Assembly (NCBI RefSeq): GCF_030409225.1
Contig: NZ_JAUFPK010000001.1
Coordinates: forward strand, 616,191 to 680,190
Source of the DNA: Aquisalimonas lutea
GTDB taxonomy: Bacteria; Pseudomonadota; Gammaproteobacteria; Nitrococcales; Aquisalimonadaceae
Direction of reading: 5' to 3'
Length of the DNA: 64,000 nucleotides
Shown: piece after piece, positions 15,133 to 23,299 of the stretch
Numbering within the stretch: the stretch's first letter is position 1
Layout of the letters: the number at the start of each line of letters is the position of its first letter
The notes under the pieces: model-generated
The model's input: the letters and a program-made list of their open reading frames with translations, nothing else
Database searches by the model: none
What the model was told of the DNA's origin: nothing
Made by a program: the position numbers and the translations under genes

Positions 15133-16326
15133 TCATCCATCCGCCGTCAGACGCGAGGGCCAATACCTGTAGGAGCCGGCGGCGCCGGCCGCCAGCAGAT
15201 AGACGCCGCCGAGCAGAAGCATCTTGCCGCCGAGCGGCTGACCCGAGGTTGCGCCCACCAGGGGAGTACCCAGGCTCGCGCCGGCGAACAGGACGAAGGT
15301 GTAGAAGACAATGCCGCGCTGGCGATGCGCCGGGGATTGCTCCCCCAGAAAGCTGAGGACGGCCGGCACGGCTATGGCGACACCACCCAGCACCAGCCAG
15401 TGCCCCACCTGAAGCCCCCATGCGGTTCCCGTCAGCCCGGTTGCCAGCGTTCCACAGGCCGCAACGACAAAGCCCAGAGTCTGAACGGCGGGTGAAGACC
15501 AGCGGTAGAGCATCACGCCCGCGACCAACGTCATCAGCACCGCCGGCGCGCCCAGCAGCCGGAACAGCTGCAGGTCCACCCCTGACTCGCTGGCCTGGAT
15601 GGCCGCGTAATAGAAGACCACTCCCATCAGCAGCACGAGGGTGACGCCGTAGATCCGGCCCAGCGCGCGCCAGTGGAGCAGGGCGAGCACCGAGCGGATC
15701 CGGAACAGATCCCGAGGCGTCCACGCATCGGTAAGCCGGAAGGCCCACAAGCATGCGGCAACGCCGGCCAGCGCAGCGGACGATGCCCAGAACACGCCGC
15801 GGGGCGCCCATGCGTCGCTCACGGCCGCCGCCAGGAGCTGTCCCAGCGGTGCCGCCATCAGCAGCGAGGCACTGAACAGCGCCACGGCGGTGGGACGGAA
15901 ACGCGGGCCGTTGTTCTCGACGATGGCGGCGATGGCGAATGGCGGGAAGGCCGCCGCGGTCAACCCCTGGGCCGCCCGCCCCAACAGGAATCCGTACTCG
16001 CTGCCGGCGGCGAGCGCTGCCCCGGTGACCGCACTGGTCACCGCGAGGGCGCTCATACCCGCGGCGAACAGCCTGCCGCCGCTCACCCGCTGGTTGAGCC
16101 AGCCGACCACGAGCAGGCCCACGGCCTGGGACAGGGCGAAGGCCGGCGTGGTCCAGCCCAACACCCGCGCCGTCGTCGACAGGCCCTCACCGATGGCCGG
16201 CAGAAGGGGCAGATAGGCGTACAGTTGCCCCACTACCAGGATCGCGGTCATCATCATCAACGCCGTTACGGCCAACCCCCGAACCGGCGAACCCGCTTGA
16301 GATGCGGTCGTCGTTCCACTTGCCAT
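15133..16326 (-). CDS. MFS transporter
   Basis: A 397-residue major facilitator superfamily protein with about 12 hydrophobic segments, starting with ALMMMTAILVVGQLYAYLPLLP. Features such as the loop after helix 2 (VGWLNQRVSGGRLF) and FLLGRAAQGLTAAAFPPFAIAAIVEN in helices 4-5 fit the drug-export/sugar-efflux (DHA1-like) group. GGGAGAA precedes the ATG. It is transcribed divergently from an XRE-type regulator with a MmyB-like sensor domain, so it is probably controlled by that regulator through the palindrome at 16417-16429. The substrate is unknown. Confidence 0.85.
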   Translation of the reverse strand: MASGTTTASQAGSPVRGLAVTALMMMTAILVVGQLYAYLPLLPAIGEGLSTTARVLGWTTPAFALSQAVGLLVVGWLNQRVSGGRLFAAGMSALAVTSAVTGAALAAGSEYGFLLGRAAQGLTAAAFPPFAIAAIVENNGPRFRPTAVALFSASLLMAAPLGQLLAAAVSDAWAPRGVFWASSAALAGVAACLWAFRLTDAWTPRDLFRIRSVLALLHWRALGRIYGVTLVLLMGVVFYYAAIQASESGVDLQLFRLLGAPAVLMTLVAGVMLYRWSSPAVQTLGFVVAACGTLATGLTGTAWGLQVGHWLVLGGVAIAVPAVLSFLGEQSPAHRQRGIVFYTFVLFAGASLGTPLVGATSGQPLGGKMLLLGGVYLLAAGAAGSYRYWPSRLTADG

Positions 16327-16410
16327 TGACTGGTTCTCCCAGGATGCTTGCAGGAATGAGTTCGCATATGCACTGTGAATTCGGCGGGTTATGGCAACAA
16401 GAAAGTCATT

Positions 16411-16430
16411 ATCCTAGGACTTCTAGTCCC
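16411..16430. promoter_or_regulatory. Palindromic operator between MFS and XRE genes
   Basis: GGACT (16417-16421), a 3-nt spacer and AGTCC (16425-16429) form a perfect inverted repeat, located 25 nt before the regulator start in an otherwise AT-richer divergent spacer. This symmetry fits a dimeric helix-turn-helix protein such as the adjacent XRE regulator. The binding partner is inferred. Confidence 0.5.
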
Positions 16431-16453
16431 AGCCTGAACCAGTGGTAGCGACG

Positions 16454-17326
16454 ATGGACCGACAGGAGATGGGCGCCTTTCTGAGGGCGTGCCGCGGCCG
16501 CACGGACCCGGTGTCGTCGGGGTTTGCGGTGGGCAAACGCCGGCGCGTGGCCGGGCTGCGCCGGGAAGAGGTCGCCGAGCTCGCCGGCATCAGCCCCGAC
16601 TGGTATACACGCCTGGAGCAGGGCCGTGATGTCGGCGTCTCCCGGGATGTGCTCGAGCGGCTGATCGACGCGTTCCAGCTCACGGCCTCGGAAGCCGACT
16701 ACCTGATTTCGCTCTCCGGCATTTCCCCCGCAACGCAGACCGAGCAGAGGCCCGCGCCAGGCGGTACGGAGCAGGTGGCGCAACAGCGGGTGCTGGAGTC
16801 CCTGAACCCACACCCCGCCTACTACGTGGCCGGCCCCTGGGACCTGGTCGCCTGGAACGAGTCGGCCGAGCAGGTCATGCCCGAGCTGTTCAGGACGGAC
16901 GCCCGGCGCAACGCGCTGCGCATGGTTTTCTGCAACGAATCATTCCGGGAGCGGCTCGCGGACTGGGAGCAGCACGCCAGGCACTGCATGGCGGTCTTCC
17001 GCGGTGACTATGGCCGCCACCCGGGGGACGAGCGCTTTCGGCGGGTGGCCGCCGAGCTGACCATCGCCAGTCCCGAGTTCGCCAGATGGTGGCCCGAGCA
17101 CCAGGTGGAGGTTCGCACGCCGGCCGAAAAGCAGCTGCATGACCCGGAACTCGGCGAGCTGCATTTCGTCACGCAGTTCTTCCACGCCACGGAGCGGTCC
17201 GACCTCGTGCTCATCGTCTTCTGCGGCGATGCATCCACCCAGCGGCGGATTGCAGGCCGACTCGACGAAGGCAGCGCCCCGGACCGAGCGGCGCCCATCC
17301 ATCAGCTCCCCGGATCGGGCCTGTAG
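16454..17326 (+). CDS. XRE-family regulator with MmyB-like ligand-binding domain
   Basis: A 290-residue regulator. Residues about 5-75 form an XRE helix-turn-helix (LRACRGRTDPVSSGF, then RRVAGLRREEVAELAGISPDWYTRLEQGRD), the usual N-terminus of this group. The rest is a MmyB-like PAS-type domain with the diagnostic stretches NPHPAYYVAGPWDLVAWNESA and HQVEVRTPAEKQLHDPELGELHF. Homologues sense small molecules, possibly fatty acids, and control neighbouring transporter or dehydrogenase genes. The ATG at 16454 was preferred over a GTG four codons upstream. The gene is divergent from the MFS gene. Its 3' end overlaps the convergent reductase-like gene by 25 nt. Confidence 0.88.
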   Translation: MDRQEMGAFLRACRGRTDPVSSGFAVGKRRRVAGLRREEVAELAGISPDWYTRLEQGRDVGVSRDVLERLIDAFQLTASEADYLISLSGISPATQTEQRPAPGGTEQVAQQRVLESLNPHPAYYVAGPWDLVAWNESAEQVMPELFRTDARRNALRMVFCNESFRERLADWEQHARHCMAVFRGDYGRHPGDERFRRVAAELTIASPEFARWWPEHQVEVRTPAEKQLHDPELGELHFVTQFFHATERSDLVLIVFCGDASTQRRIAGRLDEGSAPDRAAPIHQLPGSGL

Positions 17327-17859
17327 CGCAGGATTACGCAGCCGGAGCTCAGCGGCCGGGTCTCGATCAGCTCCAGACGCAGCCTGGAGGGGCGCGGCCT
17401 GAACAGCGGCGTGCCGCTCCCCAGCAGCACCGGGTTGACGCCGACCCGGAGCTCGTCGATCAAGCCCTGCGCCATGAGCCCGTCACAGAGTGTCGCGCTG
17501 CCAAAGATGAACATGTCGTCTCCGGGGTATTCCTTGAGCCGACGGACCTCAGCCGCCGCGTCGGAGCCGACCAGGTCGGTGTTGGACCAATCGGCCCGTG
17601 CGAGCGTGCGGGAGAAGACGGTCTTGGGCAGGCGATTCATGATGTCCGCGATCTGCCCCGTCTCCCGGGTCCAGTGGGCGGCCATGCCCTCGTACGTCAC
17701 CCGGCCGAACAGCAACCGCCCGGCGGCGTTGAGCTGCTCCATGGAGAAGGCCTCCAGTTCCGGCCCCCAGGTGTACTCAAGCCAGTCGATGGACCAGGGC
17801 TCCGCCCCCTGGAAATGGCCGTCCAGGGTGATCATGTTCCACATGATTAATCGGGGCAT
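17302..17859 (-). CDS. Dihydrofolate reductase family protein (RibD C-terminal-like)
   Basis: A 185-residue cytoplasmic protein of the RibD_C/DHFR-like superfamily. It has MWNMITLDGHFQG at the start, LLFGRVTYEGMAAHW near residue 50, DDMFIFGSATLCDGLMAQGLIDEL (the nucleotide-binding strand-helix) and the C-terminal LGSGTPLF. Members are NADPH-dependent reductases of mostly unknown substrate and often occur as stand-alone genes. GGGAG lies 9 nt ahead of the ATG. The gene converges with the XRE regulator and overlaps its 3' end by 25 nt. Confidence 0.83.
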   Translation of the reverse strand: MPRLIMWNMITLDGHFQGAEPWSIDWLEYTWGPELEAFSMEQLNAAGRLLFGRVTYEGMAAHWTRETGQIADIMNRLPKTVFSRTLARADWSNTDLVGSDAAAEVRRLKEYPGDDMFIFGSATLCDGLMAQGLIDELRVGVNPVLLGSGTPLFRPRPSRLRLELIETRPLSSGCVILRYRPDPGS

Positions 17860-18133
17860 GCGCTTCGCTCCCTTCGTTCCGGTACGTCAATCCGCGTCGC
17901 GTCGCGCTTACCCATGTGGTCGTGTCGGTGGACGAACAATCGACGGGCGGGTGCCCCTCCGGCTACCTGGGCGTGGAGGCGACACACCACGTGGCCATCG
18001 AGTACCAGGAGTTCGGTGACCACCGACACCGAGCCTCGATCGATGGGGCGCACGAGGACGTTGTGGTTCTCGCGGATCGACTTGCGGGACATGACAAGGG
18101 ATTGGCGGGAGTCCGGAAGAATGCTTGAGCAGG
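17860..18133. other. Intergenic region, at most a weak small ORF
   Basis: A minus-strand frame (about 80-97 codons, starting near 18092 or 18140 and ending at 17847) crosses most of this gap and overlaps the reductase gene start. Its translation contains SVVTELLVLDGHVVCRLHAQ but I recognise no family, and I see no good ribosome-binding site. I leave it uncalled. Confidence 0.35.
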
Positions 18134-19360
18134 TCAACACGGATTCGGATGCCTACGCGCCGTCCATGTCCCGCCACCAGACGGCGCCAGACACAGCAGA
18201 ACGCCCAGGGCGAACGCCCCGAGGCCGATCAGCGCCGCCCCCAGAACAACCGTCGTGATCCCGAAGGTCGTGGCGACCCAGCCGCCGAGGAGGGTTCCCG
18301 CGCCGATGCCCAGATTGCAGACCGAGATGTTGAGCGAGGCGGCGAACGCCTGGGCATCCGGCGCGGCGAACATGACCCGGACCTGGCAAGCCACGAACGC
18401 AGCCATGTGCGCCCCGCCCCAGACGGCCAGGAGCAGCGCCGCCGGCACCGGGCTGCCGCGTGTCAGGTAGGCACCGGCAGTGGCCAGCACCAGTAGCAAC
18501 GTTACGACGGCAGTCAGGCGCGTCGGTTCCCGGTCCACAGCTCGTGAGGCCAGCCAGTTGCCGATGATCCCGGCAACCCCGAAGCCCAACAGCGCTGCGG
18601 CTACCCCGCTTCCCGAGAGGCCCAGGACGGCCTGCAGGAACCCGGCGATATAGCTGTAGGCGCTGAACATCGCCGTGAACAGAAGTGCCGACAGCAGCAA
18701 ATGCCCCAGGAATCGGGGTCTCCCGACAATGCTCACCTGACCCCGGGGCAAGGCGGCGGCCTGCTGGCGCGACGGCCCCATGATCCGGAGCAGGCAGGGC
18801 GCCGCCGCCAGCGTGACAACGCCGAGCCCGATGTATACGGCGCGCCATCCGAACGCCTCCGCCATGGCCACGCCGGCGGGTACCGCGACGACGATGCCGA
18901 TTACCGTGCCCAGGTTCACGTGTCCCACGGCCCGGCCCCCCTGGTCCACGGGGGCCGCGGCGACCGCCGCGCTGCTTGCGAGGCTGACATAGGCCGTCAG
19001 GATCGCGCCCTGTATGACGCGCACGGCGATCATGACACCGAAGGACGGAATGGCGACGGCAATCAGGCTGCCCAGACCGAATATCGCCAGCATTGACGCC
19101 AGCGCGACCCGCGGCGGCCACCGGGCCGCGATCAGGGTGACAACGGGGCCCGCGAGGGCCGCGGCAATGGCGAAGGCGGTGATCAGCCATCCGGCCGAAT
19201 CCAGCGCAATGCCCAGGTCCGTCGCCAGCTGCGGCATCAGGCCGATGACGATGAACTCCGTGGTGGTCACCGCGCCCGTGGCAAACGCCAGCGCGGGGAC
19301 CGTCAGGCCCCCGCGCGGTGACGCATCCGACGCGTGGGTCGGAGCCATCGGTTCAGGCAT
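18134..19360 (-). CDS. MFS transporter (DHA1-like)
   Basis: A 408-residue MFS exporter with 12 predicted helices. The N-terminal helix TTEFIVIGLMPQLATDLGI is typical of the AraJ/PbuE/sugar-efflux branch of DHA1. Further family features are SAGWLITAFAIAAALAGPVVTLIAARWP and RVIQGAILTAYVSLASS. The ATG overlaps the end of the SDR gene by 8 nt, so the two are co-translated. The pair is divergent from a TetR regulator with two matching operators in between, which makes an inducible efflux/detoxification unit likely. The substrate is unknown. Confidence 0.87.
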   Translation of the reverse strand: MPEPMAPTHASDASPRGGLTVPALAFATGAVTTTEFIVIGLMPQLATDLGIALDSAGWLITAFAIAAALAGPVVTLIAARWPPRVALASMLAIFGLGSLIAVAIPSFGVMIAVRVIQGAILTAYVSLASSAAVAAAPVDQGGRAVGHVNLGTVIGIVVAVPAGVAMAEAFGWRAVYIGLGVVTLAAAPCLLRIMGPSRQQAAALPRGQVSIVGRPRFLGHLLLSALLFTAMFSAYSYIAGFLQAVLGLSGSGVAAALLGFGVAGIIGNWLASRAVDREPTRLTAVVTLLLVLATAGAYLTRGSPVPAALLLAVWGGAHMAAFVACQVRVMFAAPDAQAFAASLNISVCNLGIGAGTLLGGWVATTFGITTVVLGAALIGLGAFALGVLLCLAPSGGGTWTARRHPNPC

Positions 19361-20093
19361 TGGTGCCGCCGTCGATGGTGACCTCGGCCCCGGTCACGGA
19401 CCGGGCATTGGGCCCGGCGAGCCAGGTCACCAGGCTGGCCACGTCGTTCGGGTCTCCGTAGCTCGGAATGGCCATGGTGCCGCGCTGTGCATCGGCCAGC
19501 TCTCCGTTGGCGGGATTCATGTCCGTGTCGGTGGACCCGGGATGGATGACGTTGACGCGAATGCCACGCGAGCCGAGCTCCCGTGCCAGGGCCCGCGAGA
19601 ACCCGATCAAGGCGGCTTTGCTCAGGGAGTAGAGGCTGATCCCGGGATAAGGCACATGCGTGGCCAGGTTGCTGCCGATGGTGATCACCCGGCCTTCCTC
19701 GGGCATGTCCACCGCGGCTCGCTGGGTGGCGACGAATGCCGCGCGAACGTTGATATTCATGGTCCGGTCAAAGTCAGCCACGCTGAACTCGTCGAAGGGC
19801 CCGGCATCGAAGATCCCCGCGTTGTTGACCAGGACGTCGAGAGGCCCGAAGGCCTCCCTGGCCGCATCCACGGCGGATGCCACGGCCGCTGGGTCCTGAT
19901 TGTCGGCACGAATGGCCAGCGCCTCGCCGCCGGCCTGCTCGATCTGCGCGACCACCGACCGCGCCTTGTCCTCGGACTGCACGTACGTCAACGCGACCCG
20001 CGCACCTTCCGCGGCCAGCGACCTGGCAATGGCCGCACCCATGCCGCGGCTACCCCCGGTGACCAATGCAACTTTTCCAGTCAGTGATGACAT
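19353..20093 (-). CDS. SDR family oxidoreductase (3-oxoacyl-ACP reductase-like)
   Basis: A 246-residue short-chain dehydrogenase. It has VTGGSRGMGAAIARSLAAEG, an arginine/serine-type NADP region, the DVLVNNAGIF motif, the serine of ITIGSNLATH and the YSLSKAALIGFSRALA catalytic pair; it ends GAEVTIDGGTNA. AAGGAGG lies 8 nt before the ATG. The gene faces a TetR regulator and is overlapped by an MFS exporter, an arrangement common for enzymes that reduce reactive carbonyls or quinones. Exact substrate not readable. Confidence 0.87.
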   Translation of the reverse strand: MSSLTGKVALVTGGSRGMGAAIARSLAAEGARVALTYVQSEDKARSVVAQIEQAGGEALAIRADNQDPAAVASAVDAAREAFGPLDVLVNNAGIFDAGPFDEFSVADFDRTMNINVRAAFVATQRAAVDMPEEGRVITIGSNLATHVPYPGISLYSLSKAALIGFSRALARELGSRGIRVNVIHPGSTDTDMNPANGELADAQRGTMAIPSYGDPNDVASLVTWLAGPNARSVTGAEVTIDGGTNA

Positions 20094-20110
20094 CGAATTG
20101 CCTCCTTATA

Positions 20111-20185
20111 TGTAACGAACACTACAGAAATAAGGTTGAAGAAGGCGAAACCCGATGTCAATGTGTTTATGTATAAGGCGATACA
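20111..20185. promoter_or_regulatory. Two TetR-type operators between SDR and TetR genes
   Basis: Two 16-bp palindromes share the form TGTA-N8-TACA: 20111-20126 (TGTAACGAACACTACA) and 20170-20185 (TGTATAAGGCGATACA). The first lies 18 nt upstream of the SDR start and the second 16 nt upstream of the TetR start, so each divergent gene has one copy. This is the layout expected when a TetR repressor controls itself and its neighbour. Confidence 0.65.
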
Positions 20186-20200
20186 GAAGAGGTTCATACG

Positions 20201-20848
20201 GTGCCCCGGGGACGACCGCGCGGATTCGACAGGGAGGCAGCACTACGCCAGGCCATGGAGGTCTTCTGGCTAAGAGGCTTCGACAACGCCTCGCTGTCTG
20301 AGCTGACCAATGCCATGGGCCTCAGGCCCCCCAGTCTGTATGCCGCCTTCGGTAGCAAGGAGGCCCTGTTCAAGGAGGCGGTGGAGCTCTACGTCCGCAC
20401 GCAGGGTGACGGCATCTGGAACGAGGTGCCGGAAGCCGCGAGCGCGCGGGAGGGCATAGCACGAATGTTGCGTGCCACGGCCTGTGCCTATACCCGCGGT
20501 GCCGAGCCTCGCGGCTGCATGATCGTGCTGTCCGCCCCGCAGATGCAGGGCACCAGCCCGGAGGTATCCGAGGAGTTGCGCAGGCGTCGCGCTGAGAACG
20601 TGGCGGTTCTCGAACGGCGCCTCGACAGGGCCGTGGCGGAAGGCGAGATCCCCCCGGAGACCGACTGCCGGTCCGTGGCCAGCTACTTCGCCACCGTCCA
20701 GCACGGCATGTCGATACAGGCCAGAGACGGTGCCTCCCGCGAGGAGCTTCTAGCGATCGCGGACTGCGCCATGGCTGGCTGGGATCGGCTGGCGGGCCGC
20801 ACCTCCGAAACCGGCGCCGGTCAAGGTGAAGAGACGCGCTCAACCTGA
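20201..20848 (+). CDS. TetR/AcrR family transcriptional regulator
   Basis: A 215-residue repressor. The N-terminal DNA-binding domain reads RGRPRGFDREAALRQAMEVFWLRGFDNASLSELTNAMG with a recognition helix in PPSLYAAFGSKEALF. The C-terminal half (SYFATVQHGMSIQARDGASREEL) is the TetR_C-type effector domain of the YxaF/AcrR-like group. It begins with GTG, preceded by AGAGG. Its operators are probably the two TGTA-N8-TACA palindromes upstream. The last 28 nt overlap, on the opposite strand, a LysR gene remnant. Confidence 0.9.
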   Translation: MPRGRPRGFDREAALRQAMEVFWLRGFDNASLSELTNAMGLRPPSLYAAFGSKEALFKEAVELYVRTQGDGIWNEVPEAASAREGIARMLRATACAYTRGAEPRGCMIVLSAPQMQGTSPEVSEELRRRRAENVAVLERRLDRAVAEGEIPPETDCRSVASYFATVQHGMSIQARDGASREELLAIADCAMAGWDRLAGRTSETGAGQGEETRST

Positions 20849-20975
20849 AGGTCCAGGAAGGCGCGCTGCCGTGACGGCAGACGACCGTCCTGGCCGAGAA
20901 GCACCGCGCTGAACGCCTCGGTGTCGCCGGGGTTGAACGCTTCCAGAATCGGTCGCGTCCGCCCGGCGGGAATGT
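20821..20975 (-). pseudogene. C-terminal remnant of a LysR-type regulator gene
   Basis: The minus strand encodes IPAGRTRPILEAFNPGDTEAFSAVLLGQ and then LPSRQRAFLDLQVERV before a TGA at 20821-20823. This matches the last 45 or so residues of LysR regulators; the intact LysR at 28386-29291 ends VAAGRVQTVLEDYNPGDTEEF and LPSRVRAFLDFLVEHV. No 5' part is present between here and the EamA gene at 21006. The tail overlaps the tetR 3' end. Confidence 0.75.
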
Positions 20976-21005
20976 CCTTTGGTTACTTCCAGGTTTTTCC
21001 GGGGG

Positions 21006-21914
21006 CTACCGCCTGGTGGCGAGATGTACGCCCACGCCGCTCAGCGCAAGTCCGAATACGGCGGCTGGCTGCAACGCCTGACCCACCAGCAACCAGGCGA
21101 GCACCGCCGTAACCGAAGGCGTGAGGAAGAACAGCGTACTGACCCGGCTCGCGGCCGACCGACGCAACATCGTGTTCAGCAGCAGAAACGCGCCAACCGA
21201 GTTCACCAGGACCATCCAAGCCAGCGATGTCGCAAACGGCCCCCACGCTGTCACCCTGGGCGTCTCCAGCAGCAGCATCGCCGCAGCCACCACCGGGGCG
21301 CTGATCAGGAAGTGAACGGCGGTCCCGCTCATGACGTTCATGTGCGGCGCGAACCGCTTTTGATAGACGGTGCCCAGGCTCAGTCCGGCCAGGCCGAGCA
21401 GGCACAGGATGACCCCGGAGGGCGCGAAGCCGATTCTTTCGAATACGGCGAGCAGCACGCCCGCCGCCCCCAGACCGAAGCCGAGCCAATGGCGGCCATC
21501 CAACCGTTCGCCGAGCATCGATCCGCTCAGCAGCGCGACAGCGATTGGATTGAGGCCCTGGAGCATCGCCACCATCGCCGCGGGGAGGCCTTTGTCGAGA
21601 GCCGTGTAGAAGGCGCCGAACTGCAGCGCCTGCATTAGAACACCGCAAACCATCACGTGCCCGAGTTCCCGTCCCCGCGGCCACGGTGCCCCGACAACCA
21701 GTGCCAGCAGCGTCAGAAGCACGCCCGCAATGGCGAATCTCGCGAAGACGAGGAGCAACGGCGGGGCGGCGCTGACACCGAATACACCAGCGATAAACGC
21801 GCTGCTCCACATCAGCACGAACAGTGCCGGCACGACGGTACCGCCCCGACCAAGGGGCGATTGTGACGCCCTGGCAATTTCGGCGGGTGCGTCCTCCGGT
21901 CCGTTCACGGGCAT
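21006..21914 (-). CDS. EamA/DMT family transporter
   Basis: A roughly 302-residue membrane protein with ten hydrophobic segments arranged as two EamA repeats (PALFVLMWSSAFIAG, then LCLLGLAGLSLGTVYQKRF). The first repeat has LVFARFAIAGVLLTLLAL and GLPAAMVAMLQGLNPIAVALLSG, typical of drug/metabolite exporters. The longest frame begins at 21932, but AAGGAGG lies directly before the ATG at 21914 and 8 nt before the GTG at 21908, so I use the later start. It is divergent from a CGNR-type regulator. Substrate unknown. Confidence 0.83.
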   Translation of the reverse strand: MPVNGPEDAPAEIARASQSPLGRGGTVVPALFVLMWSSAFIAGVFGVSAAPPLLLVFARFAIAGVLLTLLALVVGAPWPRGRELGHVMVCGVLMQALQFGAFYTALDKGLPAAMVAMLQGLNPIAVALLSGSMLGERLDGRHWLGFGLGAAGVLLAVFERIGFAPSGVILCLLGLAGLSLGTVYQKRFAPHMNVMSGTAVHFLISAPVVAAAMLLLETPRVTAWGPFATSLAWMVLVNSVGAFLLLNTMLRRSAASRVSTLFFLTPSVTAVLAWLLVGQALQPAAVFGLALSGVGVHLATRR

Positions 21915-21924
21915 GCCCTCCTTC

Positions 21925-21969
21925 GTAACCATATTAACCAGTTACAAGCATAATCGAGGGTTCCGTAAC
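21925..21969. promoter_or_regulatory. GTAAC/GTTAC repeats in the EamA-CGNR spacer
   Basis: GTAAC at 21925-21929, GTTAC at 21941-21945 and GTAAC at 21965-21969 form two inverted pairs in the short divergent spacer. They are candidate binding sites for the CGNR regulator or another protein controlling both genes. Assignment is tentative. Confidence 0.35.
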
Positions 21970-21995
21970 CTGTCCATGTGGTTTAGCTTGGCGGA

Positions 21996-22538
21996 ATGGA
22001 ATTCCTCTTCGTCAGTGGCGATCCGGCCCTGGACTTCGCCGGAACGATGCAATATCGCTACGCGGACCCGGCCGAGCTGCTACGCACCCCGGATGACTTC
22101 CGCGAGTGGATCGTCCGTGCAGGATTGCTCGACGTACCCCCCTCCGTGGACGAACAGCAGTTGATGCGAGCCATTGAGCTGCGAGAGGCCATTTACCGGC
22201 TGGCGATTGCTACGCGGGATGGGACGAGGCTTGCGGAGTCGGATCGCGCCATCGTCAACGGCATGGCCCTGGCGCCACCGGTGACGATGGCTCTGGGCGC
22301 CTCCGGGGGGATTCTCCGCTCGGGAGACACGGAAGCGGTCATGGCCACGCTGGCGCGGAAGGCCGTGGTACTGCTTGGCAGTGACCGCGCCCGCCTGATC
22401 CGGGAATGCGATGCGTCCTGGTGCAGCCGCTTGTACGTGGACAGCTCGCGACGCGGGTCACGCCGCTGGTGCAGCATGGCTTCCTGTGGCAACCGGGCCA
22501 AGGTCGCCGCGTTCCGGGAGCGGCAGCAAGGGCGGTGA
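21996..22538 (+). CDS. CGNR zinc-finger (ABATE domain) regulator
   Basis: A 180-residue protein. The N-terminus FVSGDPALDFAGTMQYR and the following helices match the ABATE (DUF1470) stress-type domain. The C-terminus contains the zinc finger CDASWCSRLYVDSSRRGSRRWCSMASCGNRAKVAAFR, with four cysteines and the CGNR signature. Proteins of this kind are probable one-component transcription regulators and often sit beside transporter genes, as here with a divergent EamA gene. Confidence 0.87.
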   Translation: MEFLFVSGDPALDFAGTMQYRYADPAELLRTPDDFREWIVRAGLLDVPPSVDEQQLMRAIELREAIYRLAIATRDGTRLAESDRAIVNGMALAPPVTMALGASGGILRSGDTEAVMATLARKAVVLLGSDRARLIRECDASWCSRLYVDSSRRGSRRWCSMASCGNRAKVAAFRERQQGR

Positions 22539-22564
22539 CACCGGTTGCCATATCATCTCGGGGA

Positions 22565-22597
22565 ACGGGGGACGGCACGGGTCGTGCCGTCCCCCGT
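22565..22597. terminator. Strong hairpin between convergent genes
   Basis: A 14-bp perfect stem (left arm 22565-22578, right arm 22584-22597, 5-nt loop GGGTC) lies between the convergent CGNR and NAD(P)H-binding genes. It lacks a T-run on either side but its position and strength suit a bidirectional transcription stop. Confidence 0.5.
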
Positions 22598-22625
22598 ACG
22601 GGCGCGGCCGTGGTCACGTGCCGCC

Positions 22626-23267
22626 TCAGTAGGCGACGGTGAACCTGCGTTGTCGATGCCTGGGATGCTCGACCTCGTCCATCAAGGCGGCCGCAAGGTC
22701 CTCGATGGAGATGGCCGAATGACCTGCCGCATCGACAAGCAACTCGTCCGAGCCCAAGCGGTACGTCCCGGTACGTTCGCCCGGTGCCAGACGCGCGGGC
22801 GGGCTGAGGTACGTCCAGTCTACGGCGCGGTGCTCGCGGCAGGCCTCGAGCTGCCCGATGCAGGCCGCCGCGATGGCGCGGTACGCAGGGGCAAGGTAGC
22901 GAGGGTCATCGATGACCTGCAGGCCGTCGGTGTCCGGGACCCTGAGGCTGGCCGCACCGCCCACGAGCACCAGACGCGTGCCCGTGCGTTGGGCCCCGGC
23001 CAGCAGGGAGCGGGCTGCGTCGACCAGCGCCGTTTCCTGCCCCGTCCCTGGCCGCGTTGCGCTGATGACCACGTCGTGCCCTGCGCTGATGCGTTCGGCA
23101 TCCGCCGGCTGGGACACGTCGCCGGCTTCTGCATGGATGGACGGAAAGAGCTCACGGAGGTGCGCCGCATTGCGTGCGACACCGGTGATCTCGTGTCCGC
23201 GGGACAGGGCCTCCTGCACGATCCGGCTACCGACACTGCCCGTGGCACCAAAGACTGCAATTCGCAT
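22626..23267 (-). CDS. NAD(P)H-binding protein (atypical SDR)
   Basis: A 213-residue Rossmann protein. It begins RIAVFGATGSVGSRIVQEALSRGHEITGVAR, the GATGxxG signature of atypical SDRs (NmrA/YwnB type), and later has HDVVISATRPG, GTRLVLVGGAASL and AVDWTYLSPPA. Relatives are used as NADH flavin reductases or redox sensors; no catalytic Tyr-Lys pair is obvious. AGAGGAG precedes the ATG. It lies 32 nt downstream of an EamA exporter and shares its direction, so the two probably form an operon facing the MarR regulator. Confidence 0.85.
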   Translation of the reverse strand: MRIAVFGATGSVGSRIVQEALSRGHEITGVARNAAHLRELFPSIHAEAGDVSQPADAERISAGHDVVISATRPGTGQETALVDAARSLLAGAQRTGTRLVLVGGAASLRVPDTDGLQVIDDPRYLAPAYRAIAAACIGQLEACREHRAVDWTYLSPPARLAPGERTGTYRLGSDELLVDAAGHSAISIEDLAAALMDEVEHPRHRQRRFTVAY

Positions 23268-23299
23268 GATCGAGACTCCTCTGGGTTGTGCTGAGTGGG

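Noticed and set aside
17847-18140. A possible 97-codon minus-strand gene between the reductase-like gene and the MFS gene
   Set aside because: No recognisable family, no good ribosome-binding site, and it overlaps the reductase start. Left as uncalled.
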